From: SZUA-521 sp041738285
GTDB taxonomy: Bacteria; Pseudomonadota; Gammaproteobacteria; Pseudomonadales; Azotimanducaceae
Length of the DNA: 8,274 nucleotides
NCBI GenBank assembly: GCA_041738285.1
Contig: JBGSQB010000225.1
Location: forward strand, 1-8,274
Direction: 5' to 3'
This document shows positions 1 through 6,083 of this stretch, in pieces. The notes under the pieces are model-generated. The model was not told where the DNA came from, did no database searches, and worked only from the letters and a program-made list of their open reading frames with translations. The first letter of the stretch is position 1, and each line of letters begins with the position of its first letter. The translations under genes and the position numbers were made by a program.

Positions 1-589
1 GCGTGCGCCGCACGACCTCACCGAGTGCCTCGCTCGCCAGTGCGAGTTCGGCGAAGTTGGGCGCACCGATCGCGGCAGTGCCCGGATGACCCAGCTGCTC
101 GGCGTCGTAGCCCATGCCAAGCTCGCCGAGCACCAGTTCCCATACTTTATCGACATGCTTGGCATCGACACGCTTGTCGGCGCAGGCCGCAATGCGCGAC
201 GTGAATGTGCTGAGCGGGGTCAGGTGCGCGACCGCCTGGGCGCGGTCGGCAACGATGGTTTCGAGTCGAAAGTCCGGCGCCCTGTCGGTCACCAGATCGA
301 TACCATCCCGAGCCCGCAGCCGCACCGGGTACGCCGTGTTCGGCGGCACCAGGACGTGAAACGACGCAGTCGCATCGCCAACGGCCTGCGCGACGACCAC
401 ACCGTCTGCAGACACCACTTCGATGGTCGCGTCGATCACCGGTCCGTCGATCACGGATCCGGATATCACCACGCCCTGACTGTTTCTGATCTCTGCCGAG
501 CTTGCGGATTCACTACCACCGCCACATCCGCTCAGCCACAAACTTCCAACCAAAACCGGAACGCCGAATCGGCTCCACCGGTACAACAT
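1..589 (-). CDS. Secreted lipoprotein with carboxypeptidase-regulatory-like beta domain (3' end beyond window)
   Basis: The reading frame is open for 196 codons from ATG at 589 to the left edge, so the C-terminus is missing. The N-terminus is a lipoprotein signal peptide: basic residues at 4 and 7, a hydrophobic stretch at 8-19, then lipobox L19-S20-G21-C22 followed by a Gly/Ser-rich linker. Residues about 41-125 carry the pattern G-x-V-x-D-G-P-V-x-x-A-T-I-x-V, then a second strand pair and a V-P-P-N turn. This is typical of the transthyretin/carboxypeptidase-regulatory-like beta sandwiches found in large gammaproteobacterial surface proteins. The following T-P-L-S-T segment and the helical part at 140-195 also fit that group. 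The start is supported by a strong Shine-Dalgarno at 595-603. It is likely anchored in the outer membrane or exported to the surface. The function is unknown. It lies downstream of the glycosyltransferase on the same strand, separated by 257 bases. Confidence 0.8.
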   Translation of the reverse strand, partial: MLYRWSRFGVPVLVGSLWLSGCGGGSESASSAEIRNSQGVVISGSVIDGPVIDATIEVVSADGVVVAQAVGDATASFHVLVPPNTAYPVRLRARDGIDLVTDRAPDFRLETIVADRAQAVAHLTPLSTFTSRIAACADKRVDAKHVDKVWELVLGELGMGYDAEQLGHPGTAAIGAPNFAELALASEALGEVVRRT

Positions 590-594
590 GGTGG

Positions 595-603
595 CCTCTC
601 CTC
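595..603 (-). promoter_or_regulatory. Ribosome binding site of the lipoprotein gene starting at 589
   Basis: On the minus strand the sequence reads GAGGAGAGG, five bases before the ATG. It is the clearest Shine-Dalgarno in the window and fixes the start of the partial lipoprotein gene. Confidence 0.75.
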
Positions 604-629
604 ACTACTACCGCGCCGCCGGCGCTCTG

Positions 630-646
630 TCCCATTTGTTATGGGA
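630..646 (-). promoter_or_regulatory. Small inverted repeat upstream of the lipoprotein gene, possible operator
   Basis: TCCCAT and ATGGGA form a perfect 6-bp inverted repeat around a 5-base centre, about 40 bases upstream of the ATG at 589. It lies in a locally AT-rich stretch (630-665) where a promoter would be expected. No good -35/-10 pair was found, so the operator reading is inference. Confidence 0.2.
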
Positions 647-779
647 ATCGAGTGTATTTGTAAGGAGTCAGTAGCCCCGTGAAGGGGTCGACGTTTTAGG
701 TACGTATTGGACGAAATGAGCCAGTTTGTGACGTGGTAGGAAACGCGCGTCGAAATGACGTGCTCGCAGCGAATGAGCG

Positions 780-848
780 AGCCTTGATTCGACATCAATG
801 CGCGAGCCGCTGGCGGTCTGAGACGTGGATTAATGTCGAATCAAGGCT
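780..848. repeat. Long imperfect inverted repeat overlapping the glycosyltransferase stop codon
   Basis: The left arm at 780-795 and the right arm at 833-848 are perfect 16-bp reverse complements. The pairing continues inward to 799/829 after one mismatch (796/832), giving 19 of 20 pairs around a 29-base loop. The loop holds a smaller hairpin, CCGC-TG-GCGG, at 807-816. The right arm ends inside the TAG stop (847-849) of the minus-strand glycosyltransferase gene. A second 6-bp inverted repeat (762-767 with 777-782) overlaps the outer foot of the left arm. No run of T follows on the minus strand, so it is not a standard intrinsic terminator. Possible roles are a 3'-UTR stabilising hairpin, a Rho-independent-like or bidirectional stop, or a small mobile palindromic repeat. 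The rest of the gap at 590-846 shows no gene. Confidence 0.8.
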
Positions 849-2034
849 AGAAGCCCTGCGGCAGCCCGCGCGACGCGTAGGCGCCGTTGGTTCCATTGAT
901 CAATGGGCGAGACAGATGCGTTTCGGGCAGCGACGCCTTCATGGTCTGTACCAGGTGCGTATAGATGCCTGATGGTGTGAGGTGTGCATCGAAATAGGCC
1001 GCCGCTGCGGCGCGCACCGCGTGCAGTTGGCGAGGGTCGGCAAGCAGCGCCGCCACTTTCGAGCCGAGTGCCGCGTAGCGCCAATCTTCGGGCAGCGAAA
1101 AGTCTGCCGCCAGTCCACACCCCCCCTCGAGGTAGTGCGTACCCGCTTCCAACGGCGCTGGCCATCGCGGTTGCGGGATGCCGTCGTACAGCACGCATGC
1201 GCCCATGGCCAACAGGTCATGCATGCGCCACGACAAACACAAATGGTTGCCCGGTCGCAGGAACACCAACTTCGCCGAGGCCAAGCCTTGCCACAGGCGC
1301 TGAGTATCGATGGCGCCCCAGGACGACTGACACCGCACGCCGCAGGACTGCAGTCGGCGCGTCGCGTCGGCACTACTGATCACCCTCAGATCGTTTGGCA
1401 CCACCGCCAGCAGATCTTTGTCGCAATTCACCGCGGCCAACGCCTCGAACAGGCGCAACTGATGTTCCACGACCGCGTGGGTCGCCGCCTCGGAGTAATG
1501 CGCAGCGCGGGTGTCTGCGCCCGGCTCCCAGATCTTGGTCCAGTAGAGCAGGTCGCGCGACCGCTCGACATTGCGCAGCCGCGCCAGCTGAGCAATTGCC
1601 GCACGATCGAGCGTGCCGTTCGCGTTGGGTAAAGGTCGTACCTTGTCCGGGTACTGCTCGTGGCACCAACGGTTGGTCTTGAAATAGAGATCGCACCAAT
1701 CAAGCCCTGCGGGATAACGCACGTGGCGGGTGTCGCTCGGATCGATGATGACCTTCAGTGTGCGCTGATCGTCGAACCGAAACGTGTACCGCACCGACCG
1801 GTCGGAGCCGATCGCCTTGTGCTGGGCACGGTACTCGGCGAGCGTCGTCCACATGGTATGCGCACCACGGACTCGATGATCGAGCAGCGTCGCGAGCCAG
1901 CGACTCTCCAGTGGTGTGAACCGCACATCGACGTCCGGCTGGGCCGACAGCGCCTCGATGAAGTAGCGCTGATAAGCGTAGTGAACGGCGGGACGAAGAC
2001 AATCCCCGAAGTCGACCGATACCGACAACACCAT
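847..2034 (-). CDS. Putative GT-B type glycosyltransferase
   Basis: This is a 395-residue cytosolic-type protein with no signal peptide or membrane helix. The C-terminal half carries the best clue. At about 251-295 it reads L-x-x-A-K-L-V-F-L-R-P-G-N-H-L-C-L-S-W-R, then D-L-L-A-M-G-A-C-V-L-Y-D and a Pro-rich turn. This resembles the nucleotide-sugar-binding half of GT-B enzymes of the exostosin/CgeB-like kind, where a Ser-x-Arg and a helix ending in a small-residue turn contact the donor. The N-terminal half (1-200) has D/W-rich segments without a motif I recognise. If it is a transferase, it would add a sugar to a surface glycan or protein; donor and acceptor cannot be read. The ATG at 2034 is the first start after an in-frame TAG 13 codons upstream, with GGAG about ten bases before it. 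It follows the FN3 lipoprotein gene by 118 bases on the same strand, and its stop lies in a long inverted repeat. Confidence 0.7.
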   Translation of the reverse strand: MVLSVSVDFGDCLRPAVHYAYQRYFIEALSAQPDVDVRFTPLESRWLATLLDHRVRGAHTMWTTLAEYRAQHKAIGSDRSVRYTFRFDDQRTLKVIIDPSDTRHVRYPAGLDWCDLYFKTNRWCHEQYPDKVRPLPNANGTLDRAAIAQLARLRNVERSRDLLYWTKIWEPGADTRAAHYSEAATHAVVEHQLRLFEALAAVNCDKDLLAVVPNDLRVISSADATRRLQSCGVRCQSSWGAIDTQRLWQGLASAKLVFLRPGNHLCLSWRMHDLLAMGACVLYDGIPQPRWPAPLEAGTHYLEGGCGLAADFSLPEDWRYAALGSKVAALLADPRQLHAVRAAAAAYFDAHLTPSGIYTHLVQTMKASLPETHLSRPLINGTNGAYASRGLPQGF

Positions 2035-2152
2035 GACGCCCGAACTCCAGGTGCCACGACGTCCCTTCCGCTATGCGAATTTCCCAGGAAGATCAGAACA
2101 TCGACGCGGTGGGTGTTCCATCCGACCCTTGTAACCACCACCGGCCAGACGC

Positions 2153-2995
2153 TTACGCGGGAATGATCTTCGATACCTGATTCGAACGACCGGACTCGCC
2201 ACCCTGCGCATTGAGTACGGCCATCACGAAGTAGTAAGTGCCCGGTCCAGGCAGCTCGATAATCCGCTCACGAACGGAAGGATTGGAGATGAGGATGGAG
2301 TGCTCCGGCTGCCCCGAGCGCTTGCCCCAGAAGATGCGGTAACCCTTGGGCGCGACACTCGGTGCGCCCCAGCGCAACGTGGCCCGCTGCAACACGACTT
2401 CGGTCATCGCAACCCCGGTGCCGCCCTCGCCCTGGCAGACGAGATTGAAGGTGGTGTCGGCCCGCAATCCGGCGATGCGTTGCGAGCCCTTGTTGGCCCT
2501 GCTTCCCGACCAGCCACCCGATGCGACGCAGCTCTTGGCGTCAGGGGCCGCCCAAGTCAACTCCGCGGCTCCGTTCAGGGGCACCGAGCCTTGGACCGCC
2601 TTCAGCGCGACCGATGGTGCCGTGTCGGTCTGACCCGGCGCCCCGATCGCGACGGTCACACGACCAACTGCGCCGCCGCCCGCTCCGTTGCAGCTGAGAT
2701 TGAATGTCGTGGCCGCGGTCAGCGGACCTGTTCGGTAACTACCTGAGACGGGCTGGGCGCCGAGCCAGGCACCGGACGCCTCGCAAGCGGTGGCATTGGT
2801 GGTCGACCAAGATATCCAGCTGCTTTCGCCGGATGCAACCTGTGCCGGGCTGGCCGAGATCTGCACGGTGGGCGCCGCCGCTGCGTTGGGCGTCGGTCCC
2901 TCGCCGCCGGCCGAGCCACCGCCCGAACCACAGGCGGCGGATGAGAGCGCAAACAGTACAAACAGAGCTTGTCTACGCCCAGGCAAGAGCGACAT
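2153..2995 (-). CDS. Lipoprotein with two Ig-like repeats and a C-terminal fibronectin type III-like domain
   Basis: This is a 280-residue protein. Residues 1-21 are a lipoprotein signal peptide (R7-R8, hydrophobic 11-17) with lipobox S19-A20-A21-C22, then a low-complexity Gly/Ser/Ala/Pro linker to about 42. Two homologous Ig-like repeats follow at about 43-117 and 127-202. Both show W-S/A near the start, a C-x-A-S-G-x-W-x-G motif, and T-T-F-N-L-x-C-x-G. Each holds a Cys pair 31 residues apart (71/102 and 156/187), which probably forms a disulfide. Residues about 206-278 fit a fibronectin III fold (Y-R-I-F-W-G, then Y-Y-F-V-M-A-V and S-N-Q-V). The protein is likely displayed in the periplasm or on the surface as an adhesion or carbohydrate-binding scaffold; the ligand is unknown. 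The start is odd: AAAAGG touches the ATG with no spacer. A TTG at codon 4 (2986) would be better spaced and still gives an intact signal peptide. Confidence 0.83.
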   Translation of the reverse strand: MSLLPGRRQALFVLFALSSAACGSGGGSAGGEGPTPNAAAAPTVQISASPAQVASGESSWISWSTTNATACEASGAWLGAQPVSGSYRTGPLTAATTFNLSCNGAGGGAVGRVTVAIGAPGQTDTAPSVALKAVQGSVPLNGAAELTWAAPDAKSCVASGGWSGSRANKGSQRIAGLRADTTFNLVCQGEGGTGVAMTEVVLQRATLRWGAPSVAPKGYRIFWGKRSGQPEHSILISNPSVRERIIELPGPGTYYFVMAVLNAQGGESGRSNQVSKIIPA

Positions 2996-3302
2996 CCTTT
3001 TCGTGCGTCATAAGTCAGTGAAGTCTACGGGCGATGAGTTGTCGAAATGCGTGACTCACTTCTCAAATCAACCAGGTGCGCATTGACCAAATTGTTTCAG
3101 AAATGCTTCAAGGCCCTGCCGCTGAACCACACCAGGCGCCAAAAATCCGGCGCAACTTACGTTTTCTTACAAACAATCTCAAGCGATAATTCCGCCCCTT
3201 TGAACAGCTGTTAGATTACGAACCAGCTGTAGCCATCAAATCAGTCGGTTAGCGAGTAGACCTAGGGAAGCTCTGAACAAGTGCCGACGCAGGATCGGAT
3301 GC
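2996..3302. other. 307-base intergenic region upstream of the FN3 lipoprotein
   Basis: No gene is supported here. The stretch is clearly more AT-rich than its flanks (notably 3040-3240) and lies between two minus-strand genes, so it probably holds the promoter of the lipoprotein gene at 2995. I could not pick a convincing -35/-10 pair. It contains a CAGCTG palindrome pair (3203-3230) and a weak 5-bp hairpin, GCGCC/GGCGC, near 3136-3154. No intrinsic terminator for the upstream GNAT-like pair is evident. Confidence 0.5.
3203..3230. promoter_or_regulatory. Paired CAGCTG palindromes, possible operator
   Basis: AACAGCTGTT at 3203-3212 is a perfect 10-bp palindrome. CCAGCTGT at 3223-3230 repeats its core, with centres 19 bp apart, roughly two helical turns. 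The pair lies about 210-230 bases upstream of the lipoprotein start at 2995, in AT-rich intergenic DNA. Binding by a dimeric regulator is inference; the spacing and core could also arise by chance. Confidence 0.2.
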
Positions 3303-3998
3303 TCATTTCACGTATTGGCGGCGTCCGGTGTCGTCCTTGCGGACCAACTCGAAGCCAATCCACCGCGCCCGACGGCTCGCGAACGGGAACTCCCGCCCGA
3401 ACACGGTGACCCAGCCCACGAACCCCATGCGGATGCCGCGCAGCCGGGGATGCATGTAGCTGTGCAGGAGGGAGGCGTAGTTGTGCGTCTCGACATAGTT
3501 GATGGAGCGCATCTGGCGATGCCCAGGCCACGCCTGCCGACGCACGTAGCCCCGCATGCGCGACAGTTTCGCTTTCCGGTGATCCGGGTGCGTCCAGGCT
3601 TTGTAGCCGTAGCGGAACCCGTCTGGCACCAGCGCGTCGAGTTGGTCCGTCACCCGCGCCCTGCTGAAGCTCGAGAAAGAAAAGCCGACCAGCTCGCCCT
3701 GGTGGAAGTTGGCAACGCAGATGTCGCCGCGCCCGAACGCCGTGACGATGAATTCGCGGCTCAGGTCGGGAACGCGCTCTGCATAGGGCAGCATGTCCTC
3801 GGCGCACACCGGGCGCGTGTCGTACTCGGGGGGCGCGGCCGGCCGCTCCTCGCCCAGAATGTCACGCATGTCGCCGAGCACGCTCACGTAGTGCAGCCGA
3901 AATCCGAGCTTGGTCAGACCATGCATCAGCTGCCAATAGATGGCGCGCTTGCTGCCCCACTGCGCGCGTCTGGATCGAAAGTTGTTCAACAATCCCAC
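3303..3998 (-). CDS. GNAT-like acyltransferase-family protein, second of a tandem pair
   Basis: This is a 231-residue protein without signal peptide or membrane helix, clearly paralogous to its upstream neighbour (4006-4716). Shared blocks are D-M-L-P-Y with R-V-P-D-L (68-79), a beta-strand block ending E-L-V-G-F (102-106), W-T-H-P-D-H-R (135-141), L-S-R-M-R-G (145-150), Y-V-E-T-H-N-Y-A-S-L-L-H-S-Y (168-181), and the identical end G-R-R-Q-Y-V-K. The strand-turn-helix around 128-150 and the N-x-A-S-L segment near the C-terminus fit the GNAT fold. The acetyl-CoA loop glycines (Q/R-x-x-G-x-G/A) are absent, so the donor and even catalysis are uncertain. I chose GTG at 3998 because V-G-L-L aligns with M-G-L-V of the paralogue. 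It lies 7 bases after the upstream stop, which suggests translational coupling. An in-frame ATG at 4031 is the alternative and would overlap the upstream gene. Confidence 0.75.
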   Translation of the reverse strand: MGLLNNFRSRRAQWGSKRAIYWQLMHGLTKLGFRLHYVSVLGDMRDILGEERPAAPPEYDTRPVCAEDMLPYAERVPDLSREFIVTAFGRGDICVANFHQGELVGFSFSSFSRARVTDQLDALVPDGFRYGYKAWTHPDHRKAKLSRMRGYVRRQAWPGHRQMRSINYVETHNYASLLHSYMHPRLRGIRMGFVGWVTVFGREFPFASRRARWIGFELVRKDDTGRRQYVK

Positions 3999-4005
3999 GG
4001 CGAGC

Positions 4006-4716
4006 TCACTTGACGTACTGACGACGCCCATCGTCGTCCCGGCGGATGAACTCGAACCCGACCCATTTGGCGGCACGCGCATTGAAAGGGATCTGGTACC
4101 CGAACAGGCTCCACCACCCGCACAAACCCATCCGCAGGCTGCGCTCCCGAGGTCGCAGGTAGCTGTGCAGGAGCGAGGCGTAGTTGTGAGTTTCCACGTA
4201 CGTGACAGAACGCTCCTCGAACGGCCGAGGCAGCGTCGTGAAGCGCACGTGACCCCGCATGCGACTCAAATTCCTGCGCCGGTGATCTGGATGGGTCCAA
4301 TCCTTGTAGCTGTAGCGAAACCCCAGCGGAATCAGCACATCGATCTGAGTCGATGCGCGGCAGCGGGTGCGGCAGATGAAGCCGAATCCCACCAACTCGT
4401 CGCCGAAGAAGTTGGCCGCACATTCGTCGCCGCGTCTGAACGCATCGTGCAGAAATTCCGCGTCCAGGTCCGGTACTCGGCCGACGTATGGAAGCATGTC
4501 TTCCAGACCCACGATGCGCGTAACGTAGCCGTCGGGCACCTCCGGACGCACGTTTTCGGCTGGGCGCTTCAGATCTGCCCCGACCGTGACGTAGTGAATG
4601 CAGAATCCGAGGTACGTTCGGGCCGCATACATCAGTTCCCAGTAAAGGGCGCGTTTGAGCCCCCAAGCGCGCTTGCGCTGCGCGAAGTGTCGGAACTTCA
4701 AACTGACCAATCCCAT
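4006..4716 (-). CDS. GNAT-like acyltransferase-family protein, first of a tandem pair
   Basis: This is a 236-residue protein, the first gene of the minus-strand block. Order along the chain: basic N-terminus with K-R-A-L-Y-W-E-L-M (21-29), D-M-L-P-Y (73-77), R-V-P-D-L (80-84), strand E-L-V-G-F (107-111), W-T-H-P-D-H-R (140-146), L-S-R-M-R-G (150-155), Y-V-E-T-H-N-Y-A-S-L-L-H-S-Y (173-186), G-W-W-S-L-F-G (200-206), and the G-R-R-Q-Y-V-K end. The layout suggests a GNAT fold, but where GNAT enzymes have R-x-x-G-x-G/A this protein has R-R-R-N-L-S. The frame stays open far upstream, but that part lies antisense to the gene at 4927-5667. ATG 4716 is chosen because its N-terminus aligns with the paralogue. 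The ribosome site is weak (AGG, nine bases away). The substrate is unknown. Confidence 0.75.
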   Translation of the reverse strand: MGLVSLKFRHFAQRKRAWGLKRALYWELMYAARTYLGFCIHYVTVGADLKRPAENVRPEVPDGYVTRIVGLEDMLPYVGRVPDLDAEFLHDAFRRGDECAANFFGDELVGFGFICRTRCRASTQIDVLIPLGFRYSYKDWTHPDHRRRNLSRMRGHVRFTTLPRPFEERSVTYVETHNYASLLHSYLRPRERSLRMGLCGWWSLFGYQIPFNARAAKWVGFEFIRRDDDGRRQYVK

Positions 4717-4759
4717 GCCGCGCGACCTGGGCGCCAACGAAGGCCAAGATTCTCGCCGA

Positions 4760-4773
4760 CAACCCACGGGTTG
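4760..4773. promoter_or_regulatory. Palindrome in the divergent intergenic region, possible operator
   Basis: CAACCC and GGGTTG form a perfect 6-bp inverted repeat around AC. It lies 44 bases upstream of the GNAT-like gene at 4716 and about 150 bases upstream of the rightward gene at 4927, in the only divergent gap of the window. A regulator acting on both directions is plausible. No clear promoter hexamers accompany it; the nearest AT-rich word is TATGTAAT at 4784-4791. Confidence 0.25.
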
Positions 4774-4926
4774 GGGTAGCGGGTATGTAATCGCGCGAAG
4801 CCGTGAACGGTGCACGGGGCCTGCAGCCGCCAGTGCTCGATAATGGCGATGACTACGGGAATCGGCATCCGCCTCAGGAGCGTTTGGGCACGGGATTCCC
4901 CCACGACACGCATCGGGCTCCCGCGA

Positions 4927-5667
4927 ATGGCGCGCATACTGCAAGGCTCTTTTCTGGTCTGTCTCGTCACCCTGCCGGTGGCGTGGATGAACATCGATAC
5001 ACTGCCGCGTGCGTTGCCATCGTCGCCCGAACTGGCCGCCGACCCGCGCCAGGTCGAGTCGAAGCAGCAGCCGATCGACGTGCGAGTGGACGACATCGAC
5101 TATCGGGTCGAACCGAAATTCAGCTATGCCCTCGACGGTGTGGTCGTCTCCTACCGTGTTCACGATGGCGATCGCATGCTGCACCGGGTTTGGAACGATC
5201 ATCTCAATGTGGCTGACCTGTGCATCATCTGGGGCGACAACACGAAGAACGTCGATCTGCACGCCTTCGACTTCGCCAACGGTCAGTTCACCTGCACCTA
5301 CCGCACGCGCAGCGAGAAGGATTGGCGCGCGTTCCGCGTCGATCAGATCTCCAACAATCACCTGATCAGCGCAGACCCGCTGATCCGCGGTCGCATCGGT
5401 GACGTGGCGGTGGGTGACACGGTGCGCCTCGAGGGGTACCTCGCCAGCTATTCGAATGGCTCGGGGTTCTCACGCGGCACGAGCACGACCCGCACCGATA
5501 CCGGCAACGGTGCCTGTGAGACGGTGTACGTGACCGACTTCGACATCGTCGAGCCGGCACCCCGCCGGTGGCACAGCCTGCAGACCGCGGCGCTGTGGGG
5601 CATGCTGTTCAGCGGCGGCCTGTGGCTCGTGGGCGTCGGAAATAAACCATTCCGCGCGCGCGGCTAG
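4927..5667 (+). CDS. Conserved-looking envelope protein with two terminal membrane helices, function unknown
   Basis: From ATG 4927 this is a 246-residue protein. A membrane helix at about 6-22 is followed by a long extracytoplasmic domain and a second helix at about 218-237, then a short basic tail, suggesting inner-membrane anchoring at both ends. The central domain contains N-V-A-D-L-C-I-I-W-G-D-N (94-105), N-G-Q-F-T-C-T-Y (118-125), S-N-N-H-L-I (142-147), G-D-T-V-R-L-E-G-Y-L (163-172) and R-G-T-S-T-T-R-T-D-T-G-N-G-A-C-E-T-V-Y-V (183-202), with Cys at 99, 123 and 197. I recall this pattern from uncharacterised proteobacterial proteins, without an assigned role. The frame is open from a GTG at 4810, with ATGs at 4843 and 4849, and none has a good Shine-Dalgarno. 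I chose 4927 because it puts the first helix at the N-terminus, so the start is uncertain. Confidence 0.75.
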   Translation: MARILQGSFLVCLVTLPVAWMNIDTLPRALPSSPELAADPRQVESKQQPIDVRVDDIDYRVEPKFSYALDGVVVSYRVHDGDRMLHRVWNDHLNVADLCIIWGDNTKNVDLHAFDFANGQFTCTYRTRSEKDWRAFRVDQISNNHLISADPLIRGRIGDVAVGDTVRLEGYLASYSNGSGFSRGTSTTRTDTGNGACETVYVTDFDIVEPAPRRWHSLQTAALWGMLFSGGLWLVGVGNKPFRARG

Positions 5668-5669
5668 TC

Positions 5670-5698
5670 TTCTGCGGTCGACTTCGATCCGGCATACT
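5670..5698 (+). promoter_or_regulatory. Weak candidate sigma70-type promoter before the small lipoprotein gene
   Basis: TTCTGC (5670-5675) and CATACT (5693-5698) are separated by 17 bp and end 29 bases before the ATG at 5728. The -10 matches four of six consensus positions and the -35 only two, so this is a weak candidate. Confidence 0.15.
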
Positions 5699-5727
5699 CA
5701 CGCCACTGCAAGGTTGGCGGGGCTGCG

Positions 5728-6042
5728 ATGAATCACCTACGTCTCGTTGCGTTCAGCTTGGTGCTCGGGTGTATCGCCGCGTGTACGGCGCCGGCACCGA
5801 AATCCGACACCAGCATCGATGGGGCTGACACGCCCCGTGCGGAACTAGCGCAAGCGGCTGTCGATGCACCGAAGGTGGATGACCCCGTGATCTGCGAATC
5901 GTCAGCCCCGACAGGGTCGAGGATTGCAAGGAAAACGTGCAAGCGGCAAAGCGTGATCGAACAGGAAAAGCGCGACGCGCGCGATGCGACCGACTCCGCA
6001 CAACGCAGCGGTGTTCAGAGCGGCAATCCAACCAAGGGCTGA
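5728..6042 (+). CDS. Small lipoprotein with a Cys-P-T-G-S-R-Cys motif
   Basis: This is a 104-residue protein with a clear lipoprotein signal peptide: R5, hydrophobic 6-17, lipobox I16-A17-A18-C19. A Thr/Ser/Asp/Ala-rich linker follows to about 52. The C-terminal part has C56, then P61-T-G-S-R65-I, then C71-K-R, then a charged helix rich in Glu, Arg and Asp (77-92). The spacing C-x(4)-P-T-G-S-x(6)-C resembles a group of small uncharacterised proteobacterial envelope proteins in which a Pro-x-Gly-Ser/Thr-x turn lies between two cysteines. A disulfide between 56 and 71 is likely but inferred. A weak GGCGGGG sits five bases before the ATG. It follows the two-helix envelope protein by 60 bases and precedes the WS/DGAT gene by 102. 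Function unknown; probably periplasmic and lipid-anchored. Confidence 0.75.
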   Translation: MNHLRLVAFSLVLGCIAACTAPAPKSDTSIDGADTPRAELAQAAVDAPKVDDPVICESSAPTGSRIARKTCKRQSVIEQEKRDARDATDSAQRSGVQSGNPTKG

Positions 6043-6083
6043 ACGCATCGCCCTCGTGGCTTGGGCGTCCCCGTCACGCCAGT

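Noticed and set aside
86..682. 198-codon plus-strand frame over the left edge
   Set aside because: It is antisense to the lipoprotein frame at 1-589, which has a lipobox, a recognisable beta domain and a strong ribosome site; the plus-strand translation is rich in Arg and His with no domain.
712..758. 8-bp direct repeat CGAAATGA (712-719 and 751-758)
   Set aside because: Two short copies with no third unit and no symmetry; too little to support a functional site.
780..848. Intrinsic terminator or integron attC site
   Set aside because: No T run follows the stem on either strand, and no attC core triplets (GTTRRRY/RYYYAAC) or integrase gene are present, so it is left as an unexplained inverted repeat.
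982..1632. 216-codon plus-strand frame inside the glycosyltransferase gene
   Set aside because: Antisense shadow: the Arg/Gln/His-rich translation has no recognisable motif, while the opposite strand has a coherent GT-B-like C-terminal half.
3136..3154. Hairpin GCGCC/GGCGC as a terminator for the GNAT-like pair
   Set aside because: The stem is only five pairs with an eight-base loop and no following T run; such stems are common by chance in GC-rich DNA.
4717..5361. Upstream extension of the first GNAT-like gene to a 451-codon minus-strand frame
   Set aside because: The extra 215 residues lie mostly antisense to the rightward envelope gene, look like a shadow translation of GC-rich coding DNA, and do not align with the paralogue, whose N-terminus matches the start at 4716.
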